This document shows, piece by piece, positions 35,840 to 47,966 of a DNA stretch of 64,000 nucleotides; within the stretch, counting starts at the first letter, position 1, and each line of letters starts with the position of its first letter. This DNA is from Boswellia sacra (taxonomy: Eukaryota; Streptophyta; Magnoliopsida; Sapindales; Burseraceae): NCBI GenBank assembly GCA_013180625.2, contig SNVD02012239.1:310001-374000 (forward strand), given 5' to 3'. Both the position numbers and the translations under genes were made by a program. The notes beneath the pieces were generated by a model. The model did not search any database, was not told the DNA's origin, and saw only the letters and a program-made list of their open reading frames with translations.

Positions 35840-38648
35840 GAACTAGCTTTCAGCAAGTTTGACGATTGTGCCTCGAATTTCCACATCGCTCGCAAGTTCG
35901 AGACGAGCTAGACTCACCGATGGAAGAGATTTGATTCTTATAAGGATGACCGACTGGTCTCCTCATGACTGGTGGTAGAACCACTCTGCTGTGTACCTCT
36001 TCAAGAACCATCTAATCCTCACTAACTCCAACAGGAACAACTGACAGAGCATATACATGTAGTAATGTTTCAGTCGTATACCAATGGGCACAATAATCAT
36101 GGCACGTTAGTTGGTTCATACATTTGTAAATGGCTAATACATTTGCACATGGAAGCTGGTCAAGATCAAACAACCAACACGTGCATGTCCGAGTGTGCAT
36201 GTCAACGATGCTAATACGGTCGTTGCCTCTCACCTCATACATAGTAAGAGAGATACCGCTAACCCTCATATGTTCGCCCTCCTTTAAATACTCCTCCATC
36301 AACTTGCTAGCCCACGATGACAGATGTAATTTTGAGTTAGCAAATAACTGTCGACGCTCATAGAACCATTGCTGTAAGTTCGCCCGGTAATAATCTATTA
36401 ACAATGTCACCGAAAGGAATCGCACATGTCGTAAGCAGCTGTTCATCGACTCAGCTATATTTGTTGTCATGATGTTATACCGTCGGCCATAAAACTGTGA
36501 AAGTGTCCATTTATCAACTCCAATCTCTCGAAGATAAGTTGCTGTTGCTGGCATATACGATTCAATTTGCCATATATGATAGTTGAAATCAGTACAGTGA
36601 TATGTCCTTACAGCTCAGGAGTATATATCTAACAAAGTCTTGTCCTTAAATGTGGCCTTCAAGTTATCCTTCAGATGATGAGTGCACAATCCATGCAGTG
36701 CATGAGTAAAAACTGCTACAATAGCTCGTTCAATGCTACGATGACGGTCAGAAATGAAAACAAGATCTCAGACATTTTGTACAACATGATCACACAACTG
36801 TCTCATGAACCAGTTTCACGAATCATCATTTTCAGAATGCCCAACTCCAAATGCCAAAGGGTATATTTGTTTATTTCCATCCATACAAGAAGCCAAAAAC
36901 ATTGTACCTCTATATTTTCCTTTGAAAAAAGAACCATTAACTACGATAACTGGCCTAATGATGATGCAAATCCAACAATAAAGGCCCCCATACTTATGAA
37001 AAAGTATCTAAAATGGTTGTTGTCATCAGTTTCTAAAGACGATTTGGTCCCTAGGTTTGCTTTCTCAATCATGTACATGTATTGGGGGAGTAGTGTGAAT
37101 GATTCCTCATGAGATCCGTGAAGTTCTTACAAAGTTACCTCATTTGCCCTCCATGCCTTGTTGTATGCGATATTAACATCTAATGACTCCTAAACATCAG
37201 ACATAATATCCTCGGACGATATATTCTCGAAGCCTCACGAATCTGCTTTTAATATGTTTGCCAATGACATGTGCAGTTGCCTGTTTGTGATTTGGGTGAA
37301 GTCCGGCTCCGGAGCATATGTGATGGTTCTTATACTTTTTCACTTGGAAGAAATGTGAATCGGCTACTTTTGTGGCATGTAAATGCCATTTACAAGATTC
37401 AGCACGGCAGACAACCTCAAACCTTATTGCATTGAAGTTCCTCACCTTGAATTGAAAGTTGCGTCTTAATGCCAAATTCGATAACTTCTCACGAAGCTCC
37501 GTTTTGTTGTTAAATATCTGCCTAACCCTAACCTCAATCCCATCAACTACAAACGATGAAGCATCATCGCCAACTACGGATGATGAATGCACAACAGGCG
37601 GCATTCACCTAAATGTGTTGGCCCGACGACTGTCATTTTTAGAGCCCAAATTAGCTTCTTCATGTCGAGGATTTGCATCCATTCTTGGATCATTATTCGA
37701 CACTGGATCTTGTTGATGTCTGTATAGTGGAGGAGTACGTGCGGAGTGAATTGGAGAAGCAATGGTAAACAGCACATCCTGGTTCACATCATTGAAGATC
37801 TCCGTCTGTTCATCATCATTCAAATGTGAACCGTCTATATCCTGGCCATCAACAATAAAATCATCTAAACGCTCAACATCATTCTCAATACGAATAGTGC
37901 AATCATCATTGTCATCATCAACATGCTCACTAACATCATCACTACCATCATCATAATCTTCATAATCTTCATCACCACCATCGTCATCATTAACATCTTC
38001 ACTAGCATTATTAACATCAATATTACTTAAACTCTCAAACTCTCTAATGCTATCGAGATGACGTACTAATATCGATAGCATCGACGAGAGCACCCCTTCT
38101 TCATTTTCAACTAACACCCCAACTGACTCATGCCCTGCATGCCCTGAATACTGCTCAAACTCAATGCCAACGTCATCATTCAATTGTGGTTGTGCACAAA
38201 TAGGAGTGGACTTACTTAATTGGTTGCTTCCACTTGCTGAGCGAAACAAAAAGGGATGAGAAGATCTTTGTCGCCTACGTACTGCATCAGATCCTGACCT
38301 CTGTCTTCGCTTCTCCCTATCTTTAACTTTGACAATTAATGGTGTATATGACTGTTGGTCCTCCAAACAATGTTGTATAAAAAAACAAACAACTTTTTCA
38401 GTCTCAATAGGAGTCAGGATTGGCGGAACACCCTTAAAAGGAAATTGAAACTCTTAACTCATGTTATGCTTACGAAGATCCCAACCCATTTCAGTACTAA
38501 TACAGTCTACCAACTCATTATAGGTAGCACACCTACGAATTATCAATGGCTTCGCCCTCCCACCGGTGTACAAATAACCACCATTCTCTTGCATAGTCCA
38601 AGAACCATTGTATAGAATAAGTATGCGTAAAGTTTCTATTTTCTGCAT
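35840..38648 (-). pseudogene. mudrA-like: MURA-type transposase pseudogene
   Basis: Minus strand, start at 38648 (MQKIETLRILILYNGSW). After a short intron the main exon has a basic N-terminal region and an acidic stretch. A TGA at 37607-37605 is followed by the MuDR DNA-binding region (IFNNKTELREKLSNLALRRN, FEVVCRAESCKWHLHA). The transposase core reads RPVIVVNGSFFKGKYRGTMF, with the first catalytic Asp of VVDGTF changed to Asn. It continues through CMDGNKQIYPLAFGV and ISDRH, and then the SWIM finger CTCWLFDLDQLPCANVLAI, where the expected His is Asn. The C-terminal zinc knuckle CERCGNSRHNRQTC ends it. Multiple frameshifts and stops are present. The intact protein cuts and joins element ends. 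Confidence 0.9.
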
Positions 38649-38734
38649 AATAGAGACATATCATATAAGGTCCGTAGATAAAAAATCATCACAAAATTGC
38701 TTACAAAAGTCACAAAAATGAGATTTCTGACCAA

Positions 38735-39130
38735 ACGTAATTCGACGCTCGACACTAGAACAAACTTGACACACGACTTTCGACGCTCGACTAACTCGAC
38801 ACATATACTCGACGCACGAACTCGACAAAATTTACATCCAACAACTGAGACGTTCGATACTCCACTCAATGCACAAACTCAAACTCGACACACGACTCTC
38901 GATGCTCGACTAGCTCGACATACATACTCGACACACGAACTCGATGAAATTTACATCTGACAACCAACACATTTGATACTCCACTTGACACACAAACTCG
39001 ACACTCGATCGTAGACTCGACATGACCCCTCGACACTTGATATTACCCTCTGACATGTTGAGAGCCGATCTGATGCATCGAGCGATGTTGCTCGATAAAT
39101 CGTGTCTTTTTTTCCGTCGACTGTGACACC
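38735..39130. repeat. Right subterminal GACACTCGAC repeat cluster of the MULE
   Basis: A dense run of GCTCGAC, ACTCGACAC and ACACGAACTCGA units, with a longer duplicated block (about 38735-38830 and 38880-38950). It is the counterpart of the cluster at the left end. Confidence 0.75.
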
Positions 39131-39579
39131 AGATTTTCTCAAACGATTAGTAATTTTCAACAAATTTTTATAAAAACCACACTATCTCTAAACTTAGTTC
39201 ACATACATATCCCTATTTTAAACTACATAATGCGGTTGACAGTTATGAAAATAATAAATAACTAGAACATTACAACCTACTAAAATTTTCATGTCATTTA
39301 GTGAGAGATTAAGGAAAGTTTTTCTTACATTATTGCTCAGCTTCAGTTGTCGAAGATTGTTTCCGACAGTGCAGCTGTTGAAGATTGTTGAAGATTTGTT
39401 ATTGATCGTGTGTGTGATATTGATATTGTTTCCTTTCCTTCTTCTTTCTTTTCTAAATTGAATTACAAAATGGTATTTTAGTCATTTGATGAATAAAGTG
39501 TCTATGGTATGAAAATTTTTCATGTTGTGTCTATATTTCATTTGAGTTCCCTAATAGTGTCTATTTTTTCAATTTTGCC

Positions 39580-39839
39580 TTTAGAATATGATATTTTCCC
39601 TTTAGAATATGATGTATGATCATTCAACCCCTTGGAAAGAAAAAACATAATGGCCCCTCAATATTTCTAAAATTACAATGAACCTCGAAGGTTCGTAAAG
39701 TACTAAAGTTGTTAACAACAAGTATACTATCTTCCTCCACTTTGCTTATCCCCTTGAGCAATGGTTGTCAAACTTTTTCAGCCAAAAGATGCCACTCCAA
39801 TTTGGCCAATACATTTCCTCCGAGCTTTGACATTGTATC
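39580..39839 (-). pseudogene. Ankyrin copy A, N-terminal domain second part
   Basis: Minus strand: DTMSKLGGNVLAKLEWHLLA, then EKV, a stop, QPLLKGISKVEEDSILVVNN and FSTLRTFEV. It continues the segment at 42923-42681 once the foldback element and one GTATC duplication are removed (EKD joined to TMSK in frame). The first nine bases (39580-39588) are the right MULE target duplication. This N-terminal module resembles the DUF4219/UBN2-type domain often found ahead of ankyrin repeats in plants. Confidence 0.75.
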
Positions 39840-42675
39840 TGTAACGGCCGGTCCCCCGCCCGGGCGCACTGTAGCATCAGGACCTTACGGTTCTCCTCGA
39901 TCGTATAACAGTCACGTATTGTCTGCTGTAGGCCCCATAGGTCCCGCACGGCTTTGTCCTCTGGTACTACCCTGTTTTGGGGAACGGGGGCTCGAAGCAC
40001 ACCCTCTATTACCTTCAAGGGATTATTCCCAGAAGCGCATCCCCCAGCCCTCGAACCTGGAACCTCCTCGATCGTACAACAGTCATGTATTGTTCGTTGT
40101 AGGCCCTACAGGTCTCGCACGTCTTTGTCCTCTGGTACTATCCTGTTTTGGGGAACGGGGGCTTGAAGCACACCCTCTATTACCCTCAAGAGACTATTCC
40201 CAGAAGCGCGTCCCCCAGCTCTCGAACCCGGGACCTCCTTAAAGGCACCCAAAGTTCAAACAGAGTACCATTCGGGTGTAACGACCGGTCCCCCGCCCGA
40301 GCGCACTGCAGCACCGGGACCTTACGGTTGTCCTCGATCGCACAACAGTCATGTATTATCCGCTATGGGCTCCACAGGTCCCGCACGACTTTGTTCTCTG
40401 GTACTACCCTGTCTTGGGGAACAGGGGCTTGAAGCACACCCTCTATTACCCTCATGGGATTATTCCCAGAAGCGCGTCCCCCAGCTCTCGAACCCGGGAC
40501 CTCCTCGATCGTACAACAGTCACGTATTGTCCGCTATAGGCCCCACAAGTCCCGCACGTCTTTGTCCTCTGGTACTACCCTGTTTTGGGAAACGGGGGCT
40601 CGAAGCACACCCTCTATTACCCTCAAGGGCTTATTCCCAAAAGCGCGTCCCCCAGCTCTCAAACCCGGGACCTCCTTGAAGGCACCCAAAGTTCAAACTG
40701 AGTATCATTCGGGTGTAATGATCGGTCCCCCACCCGGGCACACTGCAGCATCGGGACCTTACGGTTGTCCTCGATGGCACAACAGTCACGTATTATCCGC
40801 TGTGGGCTCCACAGGTCCCGCACGACTTTGTTCTCTGGTACTACCCTGTCTTGGGGAACGGGGGCTCGAAGCACACCCTCTATTACCCTCAAGGGATTAT
40901 TCCCAGAAGCGCGTCCCCCAGCTCTCGAACCCGGGACCTCCTTAAAGGCACCCAAAGTTCAAACCGAGTACCACTCGGGTGTAACGATCGGTCTCCCGCC
41001 CGGGCGCACTCCAGCACCGGGACCTTACGGTTGTCCTCGATCGCACAACAGTCACGTATTATCTGTTGTGGGCTCTATAGGTCCCGCACGACTTTATTCT
41101 CTGGTACTACCTTGTCTTGAGGAACGGGTGCTTGAAGCACACCCTCTATTACCCTCAAGGGATTATTCCCAGAAGCGCGTCCCCCCGCTCTCGAACCCGG
41201 AATCTCCTCGATCGTACAACAGTCATGTATTGTTTGTTGTACGCCCCACAGGTTCCGCACGTCTTTGTCCTCTGGTACTACCCTGTTTTGGGGAACGGGG
41301 GCTTGAACTCTATTACCCTCAAGGGATTATTCCCAGTAGCGCGTCCCCCAGCTCTTGAACCCGGGACCTCCTTAAAGGCACCCAAAGTTCAAACCGAGTA
41401 CCATTCGGGCGTAACGACTGGTCCCCCGCTCGGGCGCACTGCAACACCGAGACCTTACGGTTATCCTCGACCGCACAACAGTCACGTATTATCCGTTGTG
41501 GGCCCCATAGGTCCTGCACGGCTTTGTCCTCTGGTACTACCCTGTCTTAGGGAACGAGGGCTCGAAGCACACCCTCTATTACCCTCAAGGGATTATTCCC
41601 AGAAGCGCGTCCCCCAGCTCTCGAACTTTGGGTGCCTTTAAGGAGGTCCCGAGTTCGAGAGCTAGGGGACGCGCTTCTAGGAATAATCCCTTGAGGGTAA
41701 TAGAGGGTGTGCTTTGAGCCCCTGTTCCCCGAGACAGGGTAGTACCAGAGAACAAAGTTGTGCAGGACTTGTAGGGCCCACAACAGACAATACGTGACTG
41801 TTGTGCGATCGAGGACAATCGTAAGGTCTCAGCGCTGTATTGCACCCGGGTGGGGGACCGGTCGTTACACCCGAATGGTACTCGGTTTGAACTTTGGGTG
41901 CCTTTAAGGAGGTCCCAGGTTCGAGAGCTGGGAGATGCACTTTTGGGAATAATCCCTTGAGGGTTATAGAGGGTGTACTTCGAGCCCCCGTTCCCCAAGA
42001 CAGGGTAGTACTAGAGGACAAAGCTGTGCAGGACTTGTGGGGCCTATAGCGGATAATACGTGACTGTTGTGCGATCGAGGACAACCGTAAAGTCCCGGTG
42101 CTGCAGTGCACCCGGGCGGGGGACCGGTCGTTACAATAAAACGCCCGAATGGTACTCAGTTTATACTTTGGGTGCCTTTAAGGAGGTCCCGGGTTTGAGA
42201 GCTGGGGGACGCGCTTCTGGGAATAATCCCTTGAGGGTAATAGAGGGTGTGCTTCGAGCCCCCGTTCCCCATGATAGGGTAGTACCAGAGAACAAAGCCG
42301 TGCGGGACCTGTGGAATCCACAACGAACAATACGTGACTGTTGTGCAATCCAGGACAATCGTAAGGTCCCGGTGCTGCAGTGTGCCTGGGCGGGGGACCG
42401 ATCGTTACACCCGAATGGTACTCGATTTGAACTTTGGGTGCCTCTAAGGAGGTCCCAGGTTCGAGAGCTGGGGGACACGCTTATGGGAATAATCCCTTGA
42501 GGGTAATAGAGGTTGTGCTTCGAGCCCCCGTTCCCCAAGACAGGATAGCACCGGAGGACAAAGCCGTGCGGGACCTGTGGGGCCCACAGCAGACAATACA
42601 TGGCTGTTGTGCGATCGAGGATAACCATAAGGTCTCGGTGTTGCAGTGCGCCCGGGCGGGGGACCGGTTGTTATA
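39840..42675. mobile_element. Foldback-like element of tandem and inverted 264-bp units
   Basis: Flanked by the exact 5-bp duplication GTATC (39835-39839, 42676-42680) and inserted in an ankyrin pseudogene exon. Ends are TGTAACGGCCGGTCCCCC and, inverted, TATAACAACCGGTCCCCC. The left 1.8 kb is a head-to-tail array: full units begin TGTAACG at 39840, 40277, 40714, 40980 and 41410, with shortened units of about 170 bp between some. From about 41640 the same units run in inverted orientation, ending GTTACA at 41869, 42135, 42409 and 42675. The apparent dyad centre is 41628-41652. Strongly GC-rich against the AT-rich host. The long open frames across it (up to 197 codons) are repeat translations. 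No transposase is present. Confidence 0.9.
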
Positions 42676-42923
42676 GTATCCTTCTCACAAGATATTTGAA
42701 TTGCGTATAAAGACATGGCATTCTTCCTAATCCATGTCTCGTACTCCGGTGATGATTGATCAGTCGGTTCAGCTTCATCCCTGAAGATTGCACTCCAAAG
42801 GCCTTGAGAAATAAAATAGCATTTCAAGCATTCGTTCCAGTTCTCATAGTTTTCTTTGGCAAGCTTTGCAGTAACAATCCCAGCAAAGCCAAAGTTTGCC
42901 CTAGCCATAATATGCTTGCTCAA
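42676..42923 (-). pseudogene. Ankyrin copy A, N-terminal start
   Basis: Start ATG at 42923 (MSKHIMARANFGFAGIVTAK), then ENYENWNECLKCYFISQGLW, PEYETWIRKNAMSLYAIQIS and CEKDT, where the foldback element interrupts. NYxxWxxxMKxYLxSQGLW is the DUF4219/UBN2-type signature related to copia gag. This is the 5' end of the 39-kb-long split gene. Copy B lacks this part. Confidence 0.78.
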
Positions 42924-44029
42924 GAAAACATTAACAAATCAAGTCAATTTATATAGAATTAATAAACTAAAAAGAGTGAGAGAAGTTATGAAGTGTAAAG
43001 CATAAATTATGATGTTTAATTTGCAAAATTAGTCATCAGAAAAAAACAAGAAATTTTTCAAAAAAGAAATTACAGGATTTTCATGAATCAAGATATGTCC
43101 AACTTACTTGAAACCTTTCCCAAAAGCTACAAATGTTGTTGATAAAATTCTTGTGCAGTGTATATGTAAATGTCTGTGTTTGTGTTAATAATATGATAAA
43201 TTATTAGCCATTTATGGTAGCCAACAACGACAAGTATCTCTATAAACTTTGGTTATTCTTCCACACTCCGCCTTTATCTTTTTCTTAATTAATGTTATCT
43301 TACAATTTACAATGTGATTCACGCCTGATTTTATATGTTAGATAATACGATAAATTAGGGTCTGATGTTCTTTGATTTTCCTCCACTTGTTTCTTCTCTT
43401 TTAGCTTTGTCCCTCTTAAGTTCTTTTTCTTCAGATAAAAGCATCTTTGTCGCTATATGGTTTAATTAAACATCTTTAATTATAATGTCTTAGTAAGAAG
43501 AAATTAAGTTGTCGTTTCTGATCATATATATTTGCATTAATTATTATAATAAACTGAGTTTTGTGAATTTATGAACTCTTTCGTCAATATCATGAGGTAA
43601 TAACAATGAGCTACTGCTTGTTATGTCAATTAACAAAAGTCAGCTTCTGTTTTTTTAGTGATTCTATCTTTTCTTGATGAACAGAAAGATACATTTTATT
43701 ACTTACTGGAGAATCTTGTGCCTTAATCAACACAAAATTAAGAAACTAATATCATCCACAATTAAGAGCAAAAGTGATAGTCATTGTTGGCTGTGGGTAA
43801 GCAGCAACTAAGAAGAAAGTATAATTAATTTGGTAGATGGGCATATCACTTAACATTATAATTACTATTAAATTATTTATTTTTATCTTTCTGATGCAAA
43901 GTTATCTTAATAATAATTTGAAATTATCATCCTTTGATTTCTTTTAGTAACGTTTTAAATGATTCAGCAAAGTACCTTTTCCTTTTGTTCTACAAAGTTT
44001 TAGGGAAAAATTATTATTCTTAATTTACC
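42924..44029. other. Upstream region of ankyrin copy A, no gene seen
   Basis: AT-rich, presumably the promoter/leader side of the pseudogene at 42923. No further gene or clear repeat. Confidence 0.45.
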
Positions 44030-44275
44030 AGCTGCAAATACAACAATCAGTCAAGTAACGTTCCTTCAATATGGTCTACAATATTTACCAGCTGCATAGG
44101 GTAACAAGACTTTTTTTTTTTTTTTTTTTTGCTTTGAACATCATTAGACGAAGAATCATATACATTACTAGAGCTACATGATCATCCAATGGTACTCAGG
44201 ATCTAAATAATAAAGGCCTTTTATTTTGTTAAATAAATTATATAAAATTTATTATATATTAAATTCTTGGTACGC
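44030..44275 (-). repeat. Dispersed repeat with poly-T tract (copy 1)
   Basis: Aligns with 51960-52440: both have a TTTACCAGCTGCAT-like block, a T tract of 14-22 bases, ATACATTACTAGAGCTACAT and a GCCTTTTATTTTGT block. On the minus strand it reads as a unique head followed by poly-A, which would fit a SINE or LINE 3' end, or simply an older segmental duplication. Confidence 0.5.
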
Positions 44276-44504
44276 ACTTTTAAGTTAGTGCTAAATAGTA
44301 AATGAAACGATTAGTAGTTTTAAGTCACTCCAGGCCAGAAACCATGCACGGGATCATCTGAATTAATGTACTATAAATCAGCTATTTCTCTTCTCATTGA
44401 AAGTCAACTTGTTAATTCCCTTAAACATTTATACATGAAATTAAAATTATTCAATAATGCAACAAACACAAAAATGCCGAATATTACATCAAATTTCCTC
44501 CACC

Positions 44505-45840
44505 TCAATGTATCTTTCGCATAGAAATTGGCTTTTTAAAGATACTACGTCCATGCGTATGAATGAATACCTCAACAAGGAGTGGACATAAAAATAAAGC
44601 ATAGAGAGCAATTGGAATCATGGAAACAATAATAACAGGAATGGCAAGCCAACGTACTCTTTCTTCAAGGATGAGAGAAACGATAGCGCCGAAGCATGGC
44701 ATCATGGTTATTATAGAGAAGAAAAGAGTGGCAGGCCAACTATTGGTTTTGTTGGCAAGGATATTTGGAAATCTTGTTTTGCATAGCGTGAAGTGAGGAT
44801 TCCTAAGAACACCATGCAGAAACAGAAGAAGAAAACAAAGATAATGAATTTGAAACGACAAAAATGAAGAATGCATTACGATGCGAGACGATTGGCAAGC
44901 CTGTTTTGTCATTGTTACCACCTGGAACTGTGAAAGCTGTTGTGAACATCATTGCAGCAATTAGAGTAGCCACAGCCCATACATGATGCTGCATTGGTCT
45001 TCATCCACCTCTCCCCTTGTTTCACTAGTTCCTCTTGTTCTTCTGTGAACAATGCACTAGGACTCCATATGATTTCAGGAGTAGATTCCATCAACCCATT
45101 AGCAAACTCAGTTATTTCTTTTTCTATAGCATCCTGTACTACATGATCCCATCTAATTTTTGCAAAATGCTCATTCTTTAGGTACGGTAGGTTCTTAAAA
45201 ATGCATTCAAGAATTTCGTGACCCTGAGCATGTTTCGACTTTGTTCATATATTTGACACAAATCAAGGACTGCAATTCATCATGAAAATAAAAACTAAGC
45301 ATAATAATTTATGATACCACCAAAAGATAAAGCTAGCTTTGAAGATGAGACGCTAATACATTCCAAATTAACCATTTCAACAAATTCGAGAATTTCCCAC
45401 CCAGCAGTCTAACATGTATTGTAGTAAAAGGCCCGATTTCTTATGAATAAGGGCGAACACTATAAATTGATTATTTAACTTAAAAATTTTGTTCAAAAAA
45501 ATGAAATAACTGGATATCGGTAGTCTGATACTTTTTAATGGTAAGCTGAAGAAGCCATAATTCAAGTTTTAAGGAAAAGTATTGGATATTTTTATATGTT
45601 GGGAAAATAAAATGAAAAGAGATTACGTTTTGATTCTTTGCAATAAGTACTCCAAATACACTAAAGGAAAAATCAAAATAAGCCTCTTTATAAATATATA
45701 TTCATGTATCAAAAGAAATAATAATTCCTCCTATTAGATACACCAAAGGAGAAACGATGTATCAAAAGAAATAAGCCTCTTAACCATATTATTCTATTGA
45801 TCTTAATGATCAGGGATCTTAATTATTATTGTTCATAAAT

Positions 45841-45884
<44 letters not shown>

Positions 45885-46645
45885 ACCTTGTCCACTCTTT
45901 TGTTATGATTTAGGGCTGACCATGTTTTCCTCATCACTTGACTTTGATTCATCGCTAGGATTAGTGAGAGTCATATTTACGCTTTGGAAAAGAAAAAGTA
46001 TTAATAAAAGTTTTATAATTGGATTGAGAATGATTTGAATAAATCAATAACTGTTAAAAAGAATGATAAACAAGTTCATCGGTAACAATATGTGTACGTG
46101 TGCATGTATACATATATTTTCTTATTATGAAAAAAAAAAAAACATAATTGAGAAAGTAATACTTAACATGAGTAAATCCATTGTTCCCGAAAAACATAAT
46201 TGTTTCCGCTTGCAAACGAAGACCGTTTATAAGCCAACAACTGGATGGTATCATTTCCATCACGATCTTCCACAAAAGCAAGTAGTGGAAACTTTTCCAG
46301 GAGATCTAGAGCCATATCTGTCATTATAAGTAAATAAGGATTAGCTCTAGATAAGTTTCAGTGAAACAAGCAAGTAATGTTCATTATATATAATCTATAA
46401 GAAACAGATTTCGTGGCAATTTTATGTATAGCTATATGAACTCGCTATAGATTTCATCAGTGATCAAACAATTGAGATGTGTGGCACCACTCTTGTCTGG
46501 ATTTTCTGGACTGAACAATTCGTAGGGAGTCTTTGTGAAAAGATAACGTTGCCATATATCTTGAGCTAAAAACGGATGCAGCAACAACTGGGATTAGACC
46601 GTGTTTGTTCTTAATAGTAACCAAATTGGAATCCCTCCCCGACAT
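44505..46645 (-). pseudogene. Ankyrin/PGG-domain protein pseudogene copy B
   Basis: An uninterrupted relative of copy A. From high to low coordinates on the minus strand it has MSGRDSNLVTIKNKHGLIPV and the following ankyrin exon (46645-46440), a long intron with an (AC)(AG) microsatellite, a MESTPEIIW piece joined directly to PSALFTEEQEELVKQGERW (an exon lost), and then the PGG domain. Around 44960 the PGG start (FTVPGGNNDKTGLP) is shifted against its upstream part, and more frameshifts follow before the hydrophobic end (IVSLILEERVRWLAIPVIIV). The N-terminal domain and first ankyrin repeats are missing. It retains Trp where copy A has TGA, so the copies decayed separately. Confidence 0.85.
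45841..45881. repeat. (AC)n(AG)n compound microsatellite
   Basis: About seven AC followed by about fourteen AG dinucleotides, inside the intron of ankyrin copy B. Confidence 0.9.
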
Positions 46646-47883
46646 TGAGTTCAGTGGAATACAAAATTTATTAGTACACTAATTATTATAATCTCAAACT
46701 TTAGCTTAATTTTTATTAAATGGCCTACCCCACTTTTACTTTATTTTCAAATTTATGTACTTTGATATCTTGTAAATCACATTATATTTTCCTATACATA
46801 TTCGATTTTCTAAATTTTAGTCTTCTTAAAAAAGTTACCACGAAACAATTTTATCTCCTCTTTTGATTAATCTTCATTAAAACAATATTTTTCTATTTTC
46901 ATTCAATTTTTATTATAAAGGAATTAATATATAAAATTAATTTCCTTTTTTCAATTTATCCATATTAGAGAGGAATTCTCATTAGACAACAAATGAATTA
47001 GAATATTAACTTTGATTTAAAAATAGATATAATTTATATACTTTGAAGGGTCATAAAGCATAACTTCGATAATGGTTTATCTCATTTTCTAATTATGTTT
47101 ACTTTCATTTTATTATAGTATAATTTTAATTGACTTTTATATAGAATTTATATTTTCAAGGATAAGGTTAATTATGTCCTCCTACTTAGGTGTATTAATT
47201 TTTCTTTTTTATTAATAAAACCTCCTTGTTGAGGTTTACCAATTTTTTTTTAATTTTTTCAGTCCACTGGAAAAAAAATTTTCTGGTTATGCCTCTGATT
47301 TCATCCTCCAACTAGAGGAGTTCTATTTCTTGTTACATCTTATTTTAAGTGTAAAAAAAAAAAAAAATTCCTTTTATTATTCTATTTTAAATTCCACATT
47401 TAATCTTCCATCTTTTTTCTTTGTACAAGCATTCTATATCCAGATTTTATTATGTTTTCCAAATGGTAGAATTATTTTAGATTGATCATATTATCGCTAA
47501 CTCAGTGATTTTAGAATAAAAAAGTACTCTTAACATATTATGTTTCCCCATCTTCACATGATCCCAGGAGCAATTGATTTTCACAATTTTTTAAATATTT
47601 CATATGACTAGATTCCAGAATGATTTACATGTTTTTCTTATTTGGATCCTTAAAAATAAGGAGAGACATGTAAGCAGGAATTTTTTTTTTTGGTGTTATA
47701 TATATAGTCTAAGTCGAGTATATTATATCTAGTTTTCAAATCATTCGAGGAGGTGATGCATATGCGTGCATGCTCTACGTTAAGCTGCTTATTGAAATTA
47801 AATTTTTTTTTTTCATTTTTAAATCTTTCACGAGTAGAATGTTCTCATCGTGATAGAGCAATAGTAGCATCTTCAGAACTTCT
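46646..47883. other. Upstream region of BAHD copy 2
   Basis: AT-rich with no gene. At 47755-47775 there is an RY-like cluster (TGCATATGCGTGCATGC) that could be a seed/ABA-type regulatory element of the downstream gene. This is inference only. Confidence 0.45.
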
Positions 47884-47893
47884 TATATATAAA
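47884..47893 (+). promoter_or_regulatory. TATA box of BAHD copy 2
   Basis: TATATATAAA lies 74 bp before the ATG at 47967, giving a predicted leader of about 40-50 bases. Confidence 0.65.
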
Positions 47894-47966
47894 CCCTTCA
47901 CCATCTTTTCTAGCTATTGCATACAAAGATAAACAATAATTTTCCTCAAAGCAATTAAGCTCAGCC

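Larger units (their letters stand above)
29080..39579. mobile_element. Kaonashi-type Mutator-like element (MULE)
   Basis: Terminal inverted repeats of about 115-130 bp, around 90% identical, start GGAAAAATTGAAAAAATAGA on the left and GGCAAAATTGAAAAAATAGA on the reversed right. The exact 9-bp target duplication TTTAGAATA flanks them (29071-29079, 39580-39588). The element is 10.5 kb. It holds a MURA transposase pseudogene on the minus strand and a DUF1985-Ulp1 protease pseudogene on the plus strand, converging on each other, the arrangement known for Kaonashi MULEs. Both genes carry stops, so it is dead. A hAT element is nested at 32712-33762. Confidence 0.95.

Noticed and set aside
39709..42676. 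Many overlapping open frames of 60-197 codons on both strands
   Set aside because: They are translations of the GC-rich 264-bp repeat units of the foldback element. All frames stay open because stop codons are rare in this composition; the products are repetitive and match no protein.
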